From: UBA5794 sp963714375
GTDB lineage: Bacteria > Actinomycetota > Acidimicrobiia > Spongiisociales > UBA5794
Assembly: GCA_963714375.1 (NCBI GenBank)
Contig: CAVQOG010000002.1
Coordinates: forward strand, 124,001-188,000
Length of the DNA stretch: 64,000 nucleotides
Direction: 5' to 3'
Shown: piece after piece, positions 17,231 to 25,868 of the stretch
Numbering within the stretch: position 1 is the stretch's first letter
How the letters are laid out: each line of letters starts with the position of its first letter
Position numbers and translations under genes: made by a program
The notes under the pieces: model-generated
Told to the model about the DNA's origin: nothing
What the model saw: only the letters and a program-made list of their open reading frames with translations
Database searches by the model: none

Positions 17231-17737
17231 ATGAAACAATGGCTGACCGATCACTGGTCCACGGCGGGAGCCGTGCTCGTTGGCGGTGTGCTCACCGCTG
17301 CCTTTGGCAACATTGCATTTCAATCACTCCTCGATTGGATCGATCCAACCAGAATCGATGAGGATTTCGCACGTGGCACCCTCGGCTTCGGTGGCGGAGC
17401 GGACGCCGGCCAGACGGCGCAGAACACAACGGCGATCATCACCGTGATCTTCGGCTCCGTCGTCATTGTCTGCACAATCCTCGTGATCGGGCTTGCTCTT
17501 CGCAAAGTGTGGGCTCGTGAGGGTGCGTTCTTCGTCTTTGGACTACTCGGCATGGTGTCGATCGGTGCATCCCTCGCTGGGTTCGCAGCAGATCCGCCAG
17601 CTCCTTCAGCCTCGGTAGGGATGCTCACCGGGATCGCCAACTTCGTTGTCGTCGCGTTTCTTCTCATGCCAGCGACGCGGCTCGACTTCGATCCCTTCGC
17701 CGACTACCACCGCGACATCGTTCGCTCCCAGCAGTAG
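17231..17737 (+). CDS. Hypothetical membrane protein (about four TM segments)
   Basis: A 168-residue protein I do not recognise. Hydrophobic stretches lie near residues 12-32 (AGAVLVGGVLTAAFGNIAF), 66-88 (TAIITVIFGSVVIVCTILVI), 97-117 and 128-147, with a Gly-rich loop GTLGFGGGADAGQ. It is a single + strand gene, convergent with the VOC-family gene seven bases away. Confidence 0.7.
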   Translation: MKQWLTDHWSTAGAVLVGGVLTAAFGNIAFQSLLDWIDPTRIDEDFARGTLGFGGGADAGQTAQNTTAIITVIFGSVVIVCTILVIGLALRKVWAREGAFFVFGLLGMVSIGASLAGFAADPPAPSASVGMLTGIANFVVVAFLLMPATRLDFDPFADYHRDIVRSQQ

Positions 17738-17743
17738 GGCGTT

Positions 17744-18136
17744 TCAGCCCGATGGGTGTGCAAACGCCACGACGTGGCCATCGGGATCAAGGGAGTACGC
17801 AGCCTCGTCACCCCAGTCCCGTGGCGCCAAGGCATCGAGTTCGGTCGCACCCGAGTCGAGTGCACGACGATGGAATGCACTTGGATCGTCCACGACAAGG
17901 TAGAGCTCGCACCGTGGTGCACCACTCGCCTCGCCACTCCCGTCAGCATGAGGCAGCGTGGGGAGTAGCCGCCGAATCGCATCGAACGGCATGAGTCCGA
18001 GCGTCGCTCCGCCAGGGAGCAGGAACTGGGTCATCCCCGGTACATCCAGGACCGGATCAGAAACCAGAACTGCGCGATAGAACACTGTTGATCGACCTTG
18101 GTCCGCGACATACAGAACAATCAGTGTGGACTCCAC
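17744..18136 (-). CDS. VOC (glyoxalase/bleomycin-resistance) family protein
   Basis: A 130-residue protein with the paired beta-alpha-beta-beta-beta fold of the vicinal-oxygen-chelate family: LIVLYVADQGRSTVFYRAVL at the start and AAYSLDPDGHVVAFAHP at the end, the usual place of a metal ligand. Members include lyases, dioxygenases and antibiotic-binding proteins; activity cannot be assigned. The 276 bases beyond it (18137-18412) hold no convincing gene, only a short remnant-like open stretch near 18205-18315. Confidence 0.83.
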   Translation of the reverse strand: MESTLIVLYVADQGRSTVFYRAVLVSDPVLDVPGMTQFLLPGGATLGLMPFDAIRRLLPTLPHADGSGEASGAPRCELYLVVDDPSAFHRRALDSGATELDALAPRDWGDEAAYSLDPDGHVVAFAHPSG

Positions 18137-18412
18137 GGCACCTCAGATCGCCACATCCCTATCGCCAAGTTCAACCCTGCCACGGCGCCCCACAGGTTGC
18201 ATCGGTGAGGACCGCAACGTGTCGTCACCAGCGGTGCTCTACGCATCACAATCCACTGCAACGGCGAGCGCCAAGCAGACCTCACGCATTCGCTGATCGG
18301 CGAGCCGCCCGAGCCGGTGTGTGAGGCTCGCAACTGAGACATTCTCAATCGAGTCAAGATTGACGGTCGACCGCAATGGGATCGGATCATGTTCGGGCGG
18401 TCGACGACAGCG

Positions 18413-19210
18413 TCATCGGGGTTCGGGTCCATCATGCCCGCTATCAAAGATGGGAGGTGCCGCTTCGGTGTCGCGCACGCTCTGGCGTTGACCGACCAAG
18501 AGACCAACGATCATGCTGACGAAGGTGATCAGATAGACCTGGCCAAGCACGGTCTCAAAAACCGAAAGCAGTCGACCGAACGCTGAAGTCGTGGTGAGGT
18601 CGCCATAGCCAAGCGTTGCGATAGTCACGAAGCTGTAGTACATGAAGCTCGTGGTTGGCTCTGCCGAAGGGAAGAAGGTGCCGTCCAGCACCGAATCGGT
18701 CAGGAGAAACATGAAGTCGAATGTCAGGGCTATCAACAGGTAGGCAGCAACCGCACCGAGCAACGTGCTCACGGTTGCTCGACGATGCTTCATGAGCCGG
18801 CGCACCAGAACCACAGGGGTAAGTGCCGACAGGATCACCCAGGCAAGCGATGGGGTGAACGACGAGACACGGGTTCCGCCGTCGCCGGCAAAGACATCGA
18901 CAGCGAACACCACGAGAGTTGCTCCGACTCCGATGCCGATCGCAATATCGGCCACAACCAGGAACCGCGATCCGACACCAGAGGCGCGAAGGGCGAGAAG
19001 GAGTGTTGCTCCGACGATCAACGTGACAAATACAATCCCGATTTCGGCAGTGAGGTCGTCCGAATCCGAACTGAGGTCGACCAGAGACAGAGTCACAACA
19101 GCAACGATGATGACGACGAGCAGTATGCCGAAACGATCGACGTACTTCGACTCGTCGTCGAATACCTTCCATCCACTCAGCCGTGATGTGCTCATGTCGT
19201 CCGTATCCAT
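18413..19210 (-). CDS. Two-pore-loop potassium channel-like ion channel protein
   Basis: An integral membrane protein of about 265 residues; I take the ATG at 19210 (MDTDDMSTSRLSGW), though 19195 is possible and a longer frame runs into the next gene. Several hydrophobic helices precede a pore module with the selectivity filter IATLGYGDL flanked by the FMYYSFVT pore helix and a final transmembrane helix (VYLITFVSMIVGLLVG). This is the K+-selective filter TxGYGD with Leu in the first positions. There is no RCK or cyclic-nucleotide domain. It follows the aminotransferase gene after 64 bases. Confidence 0.85.
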   Translation of the reverse strand: MDTDDMSTSRLSGWKVFDDESKYVDRFGILLVVIIVAVVTLSLVDLSSDSDDLTAEIGIVFVTLIVGATLLLALRASGVGSRFLVVADIAIGIGVGATLVVFAVDVFAGDGGTRVSSFTPSLAWVILSALTPVVLVRRLMKHRRATVSTLLGAVAAYLLIALTFDFMFLLTDSVLDGTFFPSAEPTTSFMYYSFVTIATLGYGDLTTTSAFGRLLSVFETVLGQVYLITFVSMIVGLLVGQRQSVRDTEAAPPIFDSGHDGPEPR

Positions 19211-19274
19211 AGGAGACACCGATAGTAGATACCTCGGCCACTGCAAAGGGGTATGTGCGGCGACATCTACTTCG

Positions 19275-20582
19275 CTACGGGTCGGAGTGGCTGTCAGTCC
19301 TCGGCACGAATCGGACAAGAGCAGCGTCGAGAGCATCCACGGCTTGGGCTGCATGTGCTGCGCTGAATACCAATGGTGGCCGAATCTTGATGATGTTGCG
19401 ATAGGGGCCGTTGACGCCCGTCAGGATTCCTCTTTCGCAAAGATCGGACACAATCGCGTTCACATCCGATTCTCCCATCGGTTCCTTCGTTTCTGGGTCC
19501 GCCACGAGTTCGATACCCCAGAAGAGTCCCTTCCCGTGGATCGTCCCGATGATGTCATGATCTCGGAAGAGCTGATCAAGTCCATCTCGCAAGACCGCGC
19601 CAACGCGGTCAACGTTGTCGAGGAGCTGCTCGTCTTCGATCACGTCAATGACGGCCAGGGCAACCTCGCACGACACCGGATTCCCGCCAAACGTGTTGAA
19701 GTACGAGTCGACTTCTGCGAACGAACTGGCGATCTGTGGTGTCGTGATCACGGCCGCAATCGGGTGTCCCGCACCCATGGGTTTACCGAGCGTGACAATG
19801 TCGGGAACGATGTCGTAATCCTCAAATCCCCACCATGTCTCCCCCGTGCGGCAGTACCCGGCCTGCACCTCGTCGGCAATGACAAGACCACCGAGGTCGT
19901 GAACATGTTGAGCGGCAAGGCTGAGATAGTCCTTCGGAGCGTTGAGGAATCCGTTCGAGTCCCAGGTGCTGTCGACGAGGAAAGCTGCGACACCCTCACC
20001 GGAGTCCTTCAGCTGATGTCCCGCCCGCCGCACGTCTTCGGCGTAGCTGACGCCGGCGCCGTCGCCTGTGTGCGTGCCTCGGTAGGTGTTGGGAGGCTCA
20101 GCAACGCCGATCCAATCAGGAACCGTCTCGCCCGGATGCCGATGCGACAACGAGAGTTGATCGATGAGGGTGGAGTTCCCGTGATAGGAGTAATCGTTGA
20201 CAATCACTCCGTTGTGTCGGGTCACGCTGCGTGCTATCCGGACGGCGAGATCGTTCGCCTCACTTCCGGTACACACAAAGAACGCAGACGACAGGTTTCC
20301 GCCAAGCTTGGCACCGAGACGCTCGGCAAGGTCGACAACGCTGTGATGGAGATATCGCGTATGTGTGTTGAGGGTGCTCGCCTGTTTCGTCAATGCCTCA
20401 ACAACACGGGGGTGGCTGTGCCCGACTGATGCCACGTTGTTATAGCAATCGAGGTACTCCTTCCCGTTGGCGTCGTAGAGATAGACCCCCTTTCCTCGGA
20501 CTATCTCGATCGGTTCGTCATAGAACAGCCGGTAGCTTGGCGCAAGGGCCGACTGTCTGCGACCAAGAAGATCGTCACTCAT
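19275..20582 (-). CDS. Class III PLP-dependent aminotransferase (AGXT2-like)
   Basis: A 435-residue enzyme with class III hallmarks: YLDCYNNVASVGHSHP, CTGSEANDLAVRIAR, DEVQAGYCRTGETWWGFE and the PLP-lysine segment TLGKPMGAGHP. It closely resembles the AGXT2/AGXT2L group, which includes ethanolamine-phosphate and phosphohydroxylysine phospho-lyases. The upstream gene, overlapping by four bases, is an APH-type kinase, the usual partner in that pathway (phosphorylate an amino alcohol, then eliminate phosphate and ammonia). A phospho-lyase role is therefore more likely than plain transamination; this is inference from context. Confidence 0.88.
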   Translation of the reverse strand: MSDDLLGRRQSALAPSYRLFYDEPIEIVRGKGVYLYDANGKEYLDCYNNVASVGHSHPRVVEALTKQASTLNTHTRYLHHSVVDLAERLGAKLGGNLSSAFFVCTGSEANDLAVRIARSVTRHNGVIVNDYSYHGNSTLIDQLSLSHRHPGETVPDWIGVAEPPNTYRGTHTGDGAGVSYAEDVRRAGHQLKDSGEGVAAFLVDSTWDSNGFLNAPKDYLSLAAQHVHDLGGLVIADEVQAGYCRTGETWWGFEDYDIVPDIVTLGKPMGAGHPIAAVITTPQIASSFAEVDSYFNTFGGNPVSCEVALAVIDVIEDEQLLDNVDRVGAVLRDGLDQLFRDHDIIGTIHGKGLFWGIELVADPETKEPMGESDVNAIVSDLCERGILTGVNGPYRNIIKIRPPLVFSAAHAAQAVDALDAALVRFVPRTDSHSDP

Positions 20583-21706
20583 GCTCGGTCTCTGGTGAGA
20601 GCCGTGCGGAGTCGATGCGACAGCTGATTCGAGTCAACAGTGAGCCAGGTCGCCAATCCGGCAAGGGCTTCGGGACGTTCTCGCAAGATGTGCCTCGTGT
20701 GGTCGGACTCTTTGGCGATCATGAAGTCGAAGAGGAGTAGCCCCAAAAGCAATCTGGCGAGAATGAGGTCGTACAGCGCGTCCACTTCCTCGTCTCGCAG
20801 CGGAAAGACCGAGTCGAACCCGGCTGCGAGCGCCTCGACCGAGGTGATCGGATCATCGCTTGCTCTCGCAAAACTCGACCCCGAGACGGCGAGATCATCG
20901 ACAAGTGGGGCTTTGACCATGTCGCCAAAGTCAATCACACCCGTCAACTCATGACTCGACGCACTGGTCCGAAGGAGGTTGCCTCGATGGGCATCGTTGT
21001 GGATCACCTGACGGCGTAAATCACTGAACCTTGCTGATATCGCGTCGGTGAGGTATCCCCTTTGGTCTCCAACAACGGCGGTCACATCGGCTTGGGCATG
21101 GGCCCACAGTTGGTCGCTTCGGATCAACCCATTCGAGATGTCCCAGGGCATGAAATGATCTGCCCCAGGATGGTCGAATTCGCTGAGAGCGCTACACATC
21201 GTTCCCTGGACGCTACCGATTGCTCGGAGTGCCTCCTCTGGCACGTTGCGTGCCGCATCGAACGTGATTCCCGGCAGATAGGTGACGAGACGCATCTGAC
21301 ATGTCGAGCCGGATCGATCCGAAATGACACTGATCGCGTTGCCGTCGAGGTCGTCGACGACCCTCGGTACCGGCAGCTCCGGAGCTGATGCCTCCAAGTG
21401 CTTGAGGACGGACACCTGGAAGTCAACCACCAAGGGATCTTCGAGTTGACTCGCAATCTTGAGGACATAGTCGCCATTATCCGTCTCGATCCGAACATTC
21501 TGATCCCGCTCCCCGGGAAGGTGCGAGAAGCTGCCGGAGAGGCCATAGGAAGTTGCTGCGACCGCCGCAACCTCCTCAATCGGGATGGTCGGTGGGTTGA
21601 ATCGGAGGTCTTCGAGGGTGAGTTCTCTTGTGGGCACCCATCCAGTGTGTGGCCTTACCGGTGAGATCGCAAATGCGGTGGATCCAACGCTCAGGCGCAC
21701 GGGCAC
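20579..21706 (-). CDS. APH-family phosphotransferase (hydroxylysine kinase-like)
   Basis: A protein of up to 375 residues with a protein-kinase-like fold: YVLKIAS for the ATP lysine, catalytic VIHNDAHRGNLL and the metal-binding GVIDFGDM. This set is that of aminoglycoside phosphotransferase/choline-kinase-like enzymes; with the coupled class III aminotransferase it resembles the hydroxylysine kinase/phospho-lyase pair. The start may be the ATG at 21706 or a GTG at 21637 (MPTRELTLEDLRF), where similarity seems to begin. The upstream 169 bases to the OmpA gene hold nothing recognisable. Confidence 0.83.
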   Translation of the reverse strand: MPVRLSVGSTAFAISPVRPHTGWVPTRELTLEDLRFNPPTIPIEEVAAVAATSYGLSGSFSHLPGERDQNVRIETDNGDYVLKIASQLEDPLVVDFQVSVLKHLEASAPELPVPRVVDDLDGNAISVISDRSGSTCQMRLVTYLPGITFDAARNVPEEALRAIGSVQGTMCSALSEFDHPGADHFMPWDISNGLIRSDQLWAHAQADVTAVVGDQRGYLTDAISARFSDLRRQVIHNDAHRGNLLRTSASSHELTGVIDFGDMVKAPLVDDLAVSGSSFARASDDPITSVEALAAGFDSVFPLRDEEVDALYDLILARLLLGLLLFDFMIAKESDHTRHILRERPEALAGLATWLTVDSNQLSHRLRTALTRDRA

Positions 21707-21875
21707 ACGAACCGCGAATACCGATGTGCGCCAAAGGGAAGCTTGCCAGTCACGGAAGAATGAGCAGATCCTCTGGTCCTCAATCTCGTGGAACCGGACG
21801 ACGCAGGATCTGGAGGGACGGTGCCGACCCTGCCGGACGATAAGGAACCTCCGTCACGTGGGAAGTGGCGGCCGG

Positions 21876-23243
21876 TCAATCGCAGGCGATCTCGACCCGA
21901 CGGTTGACGGCTCGCGAGGCTTCGTCCTTCTCGCTCACCAAGGGCTCGCTTTCACCACGGCCCTCGGCGAGTAGATTGCCTGCAGGTATGCCCCGAGTCA
22001 CGAGGTTGAGTACCACGGCTTGAGCTCGTCGTTCGGAAAGACCCTGGTTGTAGTCCTCTGAGCCCTCCGTGGAGGTGTGTCCAATCACTATCACCTCGGT
22101 ACCGGCGATCGTGGACAAGCCGTTGTAGAGATCATCGAGCACCTGATCGGAGTCAGGTCGGATCACTGCGGAGTTGACGTCGAAGTTGACGTAGACAATG
22201 GATCCGCACGCAAGCGGCTGAGGGGTGCTTTCCGAGCACGGCGTTTCTGTGCCCTCCGGAAGAACCGGACCGACCCGCGCCCGGAATACGCCGCCCCTTG
22301 TCGATTCGACACCCTGCAACTCGCCGGCGTCGTCAACGGCGAGTAGGTAGATACTCGGTCGCTGGTCACGGGTATCGATTCCGTTGAGTCGCACGACATT
22401 GCCGGCCACGGTTCCTGTCACCTCGGCAAACCCGATGCAACCAGCGACGGTTGCTCCAACCTGATGCAGCTCAGTCAGCTCTCCCGTTCCGTCGGGGTTG
22501 TCCGAGAATCTGAGTGACCAGACCCCAGAGAAGGCGGTGCTGAGGGGAACTGTTTCCTGCGTGCCGTTCCCGATCAGCTCTGAGAAGCGCACGATCGTCT
22601 TTCCCGTCTCGTGGGCGGGATCCACATAGAGCGCGCCCGACAGCGTGAGCCTGATCCAGCGCACGGCCGGCTGGGTTTCGGGGGTGAATTCGACTGCCAC
22701 CTCGTCGGGATCCATCTCAACAAGATCGGCCGCAACGAGGACCTCAAACCCATCGGTGGCACTGACGCTTGAGCCGGCAATCTCGATCGCACCGAAGAAC
22801 GTCGTGTTGCCGGGCGTGTCTCGGACATCGGGTACGGCGAATCGTTCGAATGTGGTGGCTGCCGGTAACTCGTACACATACACCGATGGTCCGGCGTCGT
22901 CGGAAGAGAACCCGATCTGGTTGGGCGCACCATCCACGGCGCGGAGCGCGACACTTGCGTTGTCGGCGCCGCCATCGCCGGAGAATGAGTCAATGACAAG
23001 CCCGTTTGCAATGTTCAACCAATCGGTCGGCTCAATCTCGTCCGGAAGCTCCTCCGGTGCGGGCGGCTCAGGCATCGTTGTCGTCGACGAAGAAACATCC
23101 GGCAAGGAGGATGTGGTCGCGGCTGCCGTCGAGGTCGTCGTTTGGGCTACCAGCGACGTTGTGGTCGAATCGGACGTCGATTGGCTCGAACAGGACGCAC
23201 CAACCAACGCTACGGCCAGCAATAGGAGAGTGAGCTGGCGCAT
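21876..23243 (-). CDS. OmpA-family lipoprotein
   Basis: A 455-residue exported protein. The ATG at 23243 begins a proper signal peptide with lipobox LVGASC; a longer frame has no signal. A Ser/Thr/Glu/Pro-rich linker leads to a beta-rich middle region (IGFSSDDAGPSVYVYELP ... RWIRLTLSGALYVD) and a C-terminal OmpA-like peptidoglycan-binding domain (IVYVNFDVNSAVIRPDS, LSERRAQAVVLNLVTRG, NRRVEIACD). It should tether the membrane to the wall. The middle region has the look of a discoidin-like fold but I cannot prove it. It is divergent from the DsbA-like gene. Confidence 0.85.
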   Translation of the reverse strand: MRQLTLLLLAVALVGASCSSQSTSDSTTTSLVAQTTTSTAAATTSSLPDVSSSTTTMPEPPAPEELPDEIEPTDWLNIANGLVIDSFSGDGGADNASVALRAVDGAPNQIGFSSDDAGPSVYVYELPAATTFERFAVPDVRDTPGNTTFFGAIEIAGSSVSATDGFEVLVAADLVEMDPDEVAVEFTPETQPAVRWIRLTLSGALYVDPAHETGKTIVRFSELIGNGTQETVPLSTAFSGVWSLRFSDNPDGTGELTELHQVGATVAGCIGFAEVTGTVAGNVVRLNGIDTRDQRPSIYLLAVDDAGELQGVESTRGGVFRARVGPVLPEGTETPCSESTPQPLACGSIVYVNFDVNSAVIRPDSDQVLDDLYNGLSTIAGTEVIVIGHTSTEGSEDYNQGLSERRAQAVVLNLVTRGIPAGNLLAEGRGESEPLVSEKDEASRAVNRRVEIACD

Positions 23244-23467
23244 CCCGTGGAACGTGCGTGATTCGTCAAAATGGAACCCTGGCATATTCTGTATCGTAGG
23301 CATGCCCGTCAGACCTCCGCCGGAATCAGCTGCCGACGCTGCTGGGTAATCGGTGTGCGGGAATGGCAGGGCGCCATACACCGTTGACATGGATGTCGAA
23401 GGCCGTAGAACTCACGACCCATCGTGCCGGTTTTCCACTGGCCGAACAAGTCGGCAAGGAGTTGATC

Positions 23468-24181
23468 ATGACTACAGCGGAGTCCCCTATCTCGCCCATT
23501 GTCGATATCGCAACGGATCGCGAGTTCATCTATGTCGGTGACCCGATGTGCTCGTGGTGTCACGGCTTCGCGCCGGTCGTGAAAAGAGTTGGGATCGAAT
23601 TCGGTCTCCCCGTGCGGGTCAGGGTTGGCGGGCTTCGTGCCTTTGAGAACGCCGAACCTCTTGGAGACAGACTCAAGTCGTTTCTTGCCTCCGAGTGGGC
23701 CAGAATTGGGGAAGTCACCGGTCAGCCGTTCTCGACAACCGCCCTCGAGCGCGAGGGATGGGTCTACGACACGGGGCCGGCAGACCAAGCGGTCGTAGCC
23801 GCTCGCAACCTCGAAAAGGCCTCGGCACTCAGCTATTTCGCTGCACTCCAGCATGCCTTCTACGCTGAAGGGCGCGACATCACCCAACGAGAGATACTCG
23901 TGGATATTGCAGCGGAATCCGGATTCGATCGTGCAGACTTCGGGATTGCATTCGACAATGCGCATGAAGACACGCTGCGTGACTTTGCAGAAACACGGTC
24001 GTGGGGCGTCACCGGCTACCCGACCCTGCTGATACGAACCGGTGACGAACTGGTGAGAGCTGCAGCGGGGTACGTCTCATTCGACAACTTGCAGCCGCAA
24101 CTCGCGGCCTGGTTCGAAACACATACGGTGGCGGACGAGGCGCAGGCAATGATGTGCGATGTCGAGACCGGTCTGTGCTGA
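23468..24181 (+). CDS. DsbA-family thiol oxidoreductase (cytosolic, FrnE-like)
   Basis: A 237-residue protein. AAGGAG at 23456-23461 fixes the ATG at 23468. It has the thioredoxin-fold active site GDPMCSWCHGF (Cys28-Cys31), an inserted helical domain, and the cis-Pro segment WGVTGYPTLLIR. There is no signal peptide, so it acts in the cytosol as a protein-disulfide isomerase or glutathione/mycothiol-type oxidoreductase. It ends with a CDVETGLC tail, an extra Cys pair typical of this subgroup. Confidence 0.88.
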   Translation: MTTAESPISPIVDIATDREFIYVGDPMCSWCHGFAPVVKRVGIEFGLPVRVRVGGLRAFENAEPLGDRLKSFLASEWARIGEVTGQPFSTTALEREGWVYDTGPADQAVVAARNLEKASALSYFAALQHAFYAEGRDITQREILVDIAAESGFDRADFGIAFDNAHEDTLRDFAETRSWGVTGYPTLLIRTGDELVRAAAGYVSFDNLQPQLAAWFETHTVADEAQAMMCDVETGLC

Positions 24182-24192
24182 GAGCTACGGCT

Positions 24193-24663
24193 CTACCCGA
24201 TCGCGACCTCGTAGACATTCTCGGCAAGGGACGCAATCGAATCGAGATCGTCTCCCATCCCCGTAGTGGTTACCGAATACCAGGTTCCACCGCTGACAAA
24301 GTCGGCGCCTGATTGAAGTGGTGAGGTCCACGCGAAGCCATCATCGGCGAACGTGAGATCGATGCACTTGTCGTCACAGCTTTCGAAACGACGCACCTCC
24401 GTCCCGGATCTGACCTGGATCAGAAGGCTGTTCGCGTTGTCGTTCGTCCATGTGCACGTGACCAACGGTCCGACCGCACCCGGTTCGGGTCCGACTGTCT
24501 GGGTGAAGTATGAGTCAAGAACAGAGTCGCTTGCCAAAGTGCACGGATCGGGAAGGTCCGAGCTACTCCCGCCATCGGGTGATGGCCCACCATTGGAATT
24601 CGCCGCACCGCCACAGGCCGTGGCCAGAAGTGCTATCACGATCACCGCAGCCATTCTCCTCAT
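24193..24663 (-). CDS. DUF3558-like lipoprotein
   Basis: A 156-residue lipoprotein with lipobox LATAC, a Gly/Ser/Pro linker and a domain that opens LPDPCTLASDSVLDSYF and contains a second disulfide-like pair (RRFESCDDKCIDL). The Asp-Pro-Cys opening and strand/helix order match the other DUF3558-like proteins here. Function unknown. It is convergent with the DsbA-like gene. Confidence 0.72.
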   Translation of the reverse strand: MRRMAAVIVIALLATACGGAANSNGGPSPDGGSSSDLPDPCTLASDSVLDSYFTQTVGPEPGAVGPLVTCTWTNDNANSLLIQVRSGTEVRRFESCDDKCIDLTFADDGFAWTSPLQSGADFVSGGTWYSVTTTGMGDDLDSIASLAENVYEVAIG

Positions 24664-24777
24664 GTACGAACCCTTCTCGATTGGGTCAAACCTACACGAT
24701 CATCCAATGCGATTCGTTGGGAATTTCATGGCATGGCTGTTCCCGGTGACGGGAACCACCCAAGCTACATCGAGTTA

Positions 24778-25278
24778 TCACTCGGCAAGCGGACGACTAC
24801 CCAGTTCGGTGTCGAGCAGGAGAAGGGCACTCGATTCTCCTCCTGAGAGACGAATACGCTCGAGAATGGACTCAACCGTCGCCTCCTCCTCGATCTGCTC
24901 TTCAATGAAAGCCGAGAGAAATGGCTGCGATTCGAGATCGTCGTGCTTGGCCGCCATCCGAAAGAGATCGTGAATTGACTTCGTGACAACCCGCTCCTGC
25001 GTCAGCGATGCTTCGAACACAGCTTCGGGTGAAGCGAAATCCGCATCAGGTGCCGGGATGTCGGAAATCCGTACATCGTTGCCACGATTGAGAATGAACT
25101 GGAGAAACCGGTGCGCGTGTGCCGTTTCCTCCGCCGCCTGTGCACGCATCCAACCGGCCATACCGATAAGGTTTCGCCCGTCGAAGTACGCGGACATTTG
25201 CAGATACGCAACGGACGACGCTAGTTCAAGGGTGACCTGTTCGTTGTAGGCGGCGGCCAATTCGTCATTCATCTTCAT
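24778..25278 (-). CDS. Ferritin (non-haem, FtnA type)
   Basis: A 166-residue iron-storage protein. GGAG at 25287-25290 favours the ATG at 25278 (MKMNDELAAAYNEQ) over one 30 bases upstream. The di-iron ligands are visible in EQVTLELASSVAYL, AAEETAHAHRF and FIEEQIEEEATV. It oxidises Fe(II) and stores it in a 24-mer cage in the cytosol. It lies 100 bases after the SpoIIAA-like gene, same strand. Confidence 0.92.
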   Translation of the reverse strand: MKMNDELAAAYNEQVTLELASSVAYLQMSAYFDGRNLIGMAGWMRAQAAEETAHAHRFLQFILNRGNDVRISDIPAPDADFASPEAVFEASLTQERVVTKSIHDLFRMAAKHDDLESQPFLSAFIEEQIEEEATVESILERIRLSGGESSALLLLDTELGSRPLAE

Positions 25279-25380
25279 TTGATGCACTCCATCTCGACTG
25301 TTCACCAATGGTAACCAACGCCAGAGGTGCCGGATTGGGACCGAAGGGCATCGAAGGACTCGCCTGCGACGTCGATGCTT

Positions 25381-25743
25381 CTATGTAACGACCCACTCTT
25401 TGGCCGAATCGAGCTCGGAAAGAGCGAACAGCTTCACTTCTCCGGGAACCAGCCACGCGAACGCCTTGACCGCGTCGTGGTAGACATGATTGTCGGTCAC
25501 CAGGGCGATCTTCTCCCAGCGTGTCCAGTTTCCGACACCAACCTTCGTGTCCTCCCACATCGCACCGCCGCTATATCCCTCGAAACCGCTTCCGAGCACA
25601 TACAAGAACCGAATGCTCTCGTTCGTAGCCAGTGCAGCATCCATGGCTGGATCAAGGACAGTTTTGTAGTCACCTGCCTCGACACGACCGCTGGCTTCGA
25701 ACGCAACGACGTTGGACGGCAACCCTTCAATTTGCTTGAGCAT
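25381..25743 (-). CDS. SpoIIAA-like (STAS-related) domain protein
   Basis: A 120-residue soluble protein starting at the ATG at 25743 with AAGGGAGAGG upstream; a longer in-frame extension is intergenic. The order VVAFEASGRVEAGDYKTVLDPAMDAAL, IRFLYVLGSGFEGYSGGAMWED, KIALVTDNHVYHDAVKAFAWL fits the SpoIIAA-like family, which resembles anti-sigma-factor antagonists or CRAL-TRIO-like lipid binders. No phosphorylatable Ser can be pointed to. Role unknown; it lies divergent from the P-type ATPase. Confidence 0.82.
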   Translation of the reverse strand: MLKQIEGLPSNVVAFEASGRVEAGDYKTVLDPAMDAALATNESIRFLYVLGSGFEGYSGGAMWEDTKVGVGNWTRWEKIALVTDNHVYHDAVKAFAWLVPGEVKLFALSELDSAKEWVVT

Positions 25744-25868
25744 CGGGCCCTCTCCCTTCAACAAACAGCTTTGGAGACAGTACACGACCCTGAAGCATTG
25801 TGACTGATGCGCATCTGTGGACGGGTTTGACCGGATGCCCTGTCTATGCCGATGCCTAACCTTGAGGT

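Noticed and set aside
18205..18315. Short frame ending EPPEPVCEARN between the VOC and channel genes
   Set aside because: It resembles the end of a secreted-protein domain but is too short, lacks a start, and may be chance.
18765..20429. Long + strand open frame of 554 codons
   Set aside because: It lies antisense to the ion channel and the class III aminotransferase, both of which have clear family motifs; the frame has no motif of its own.
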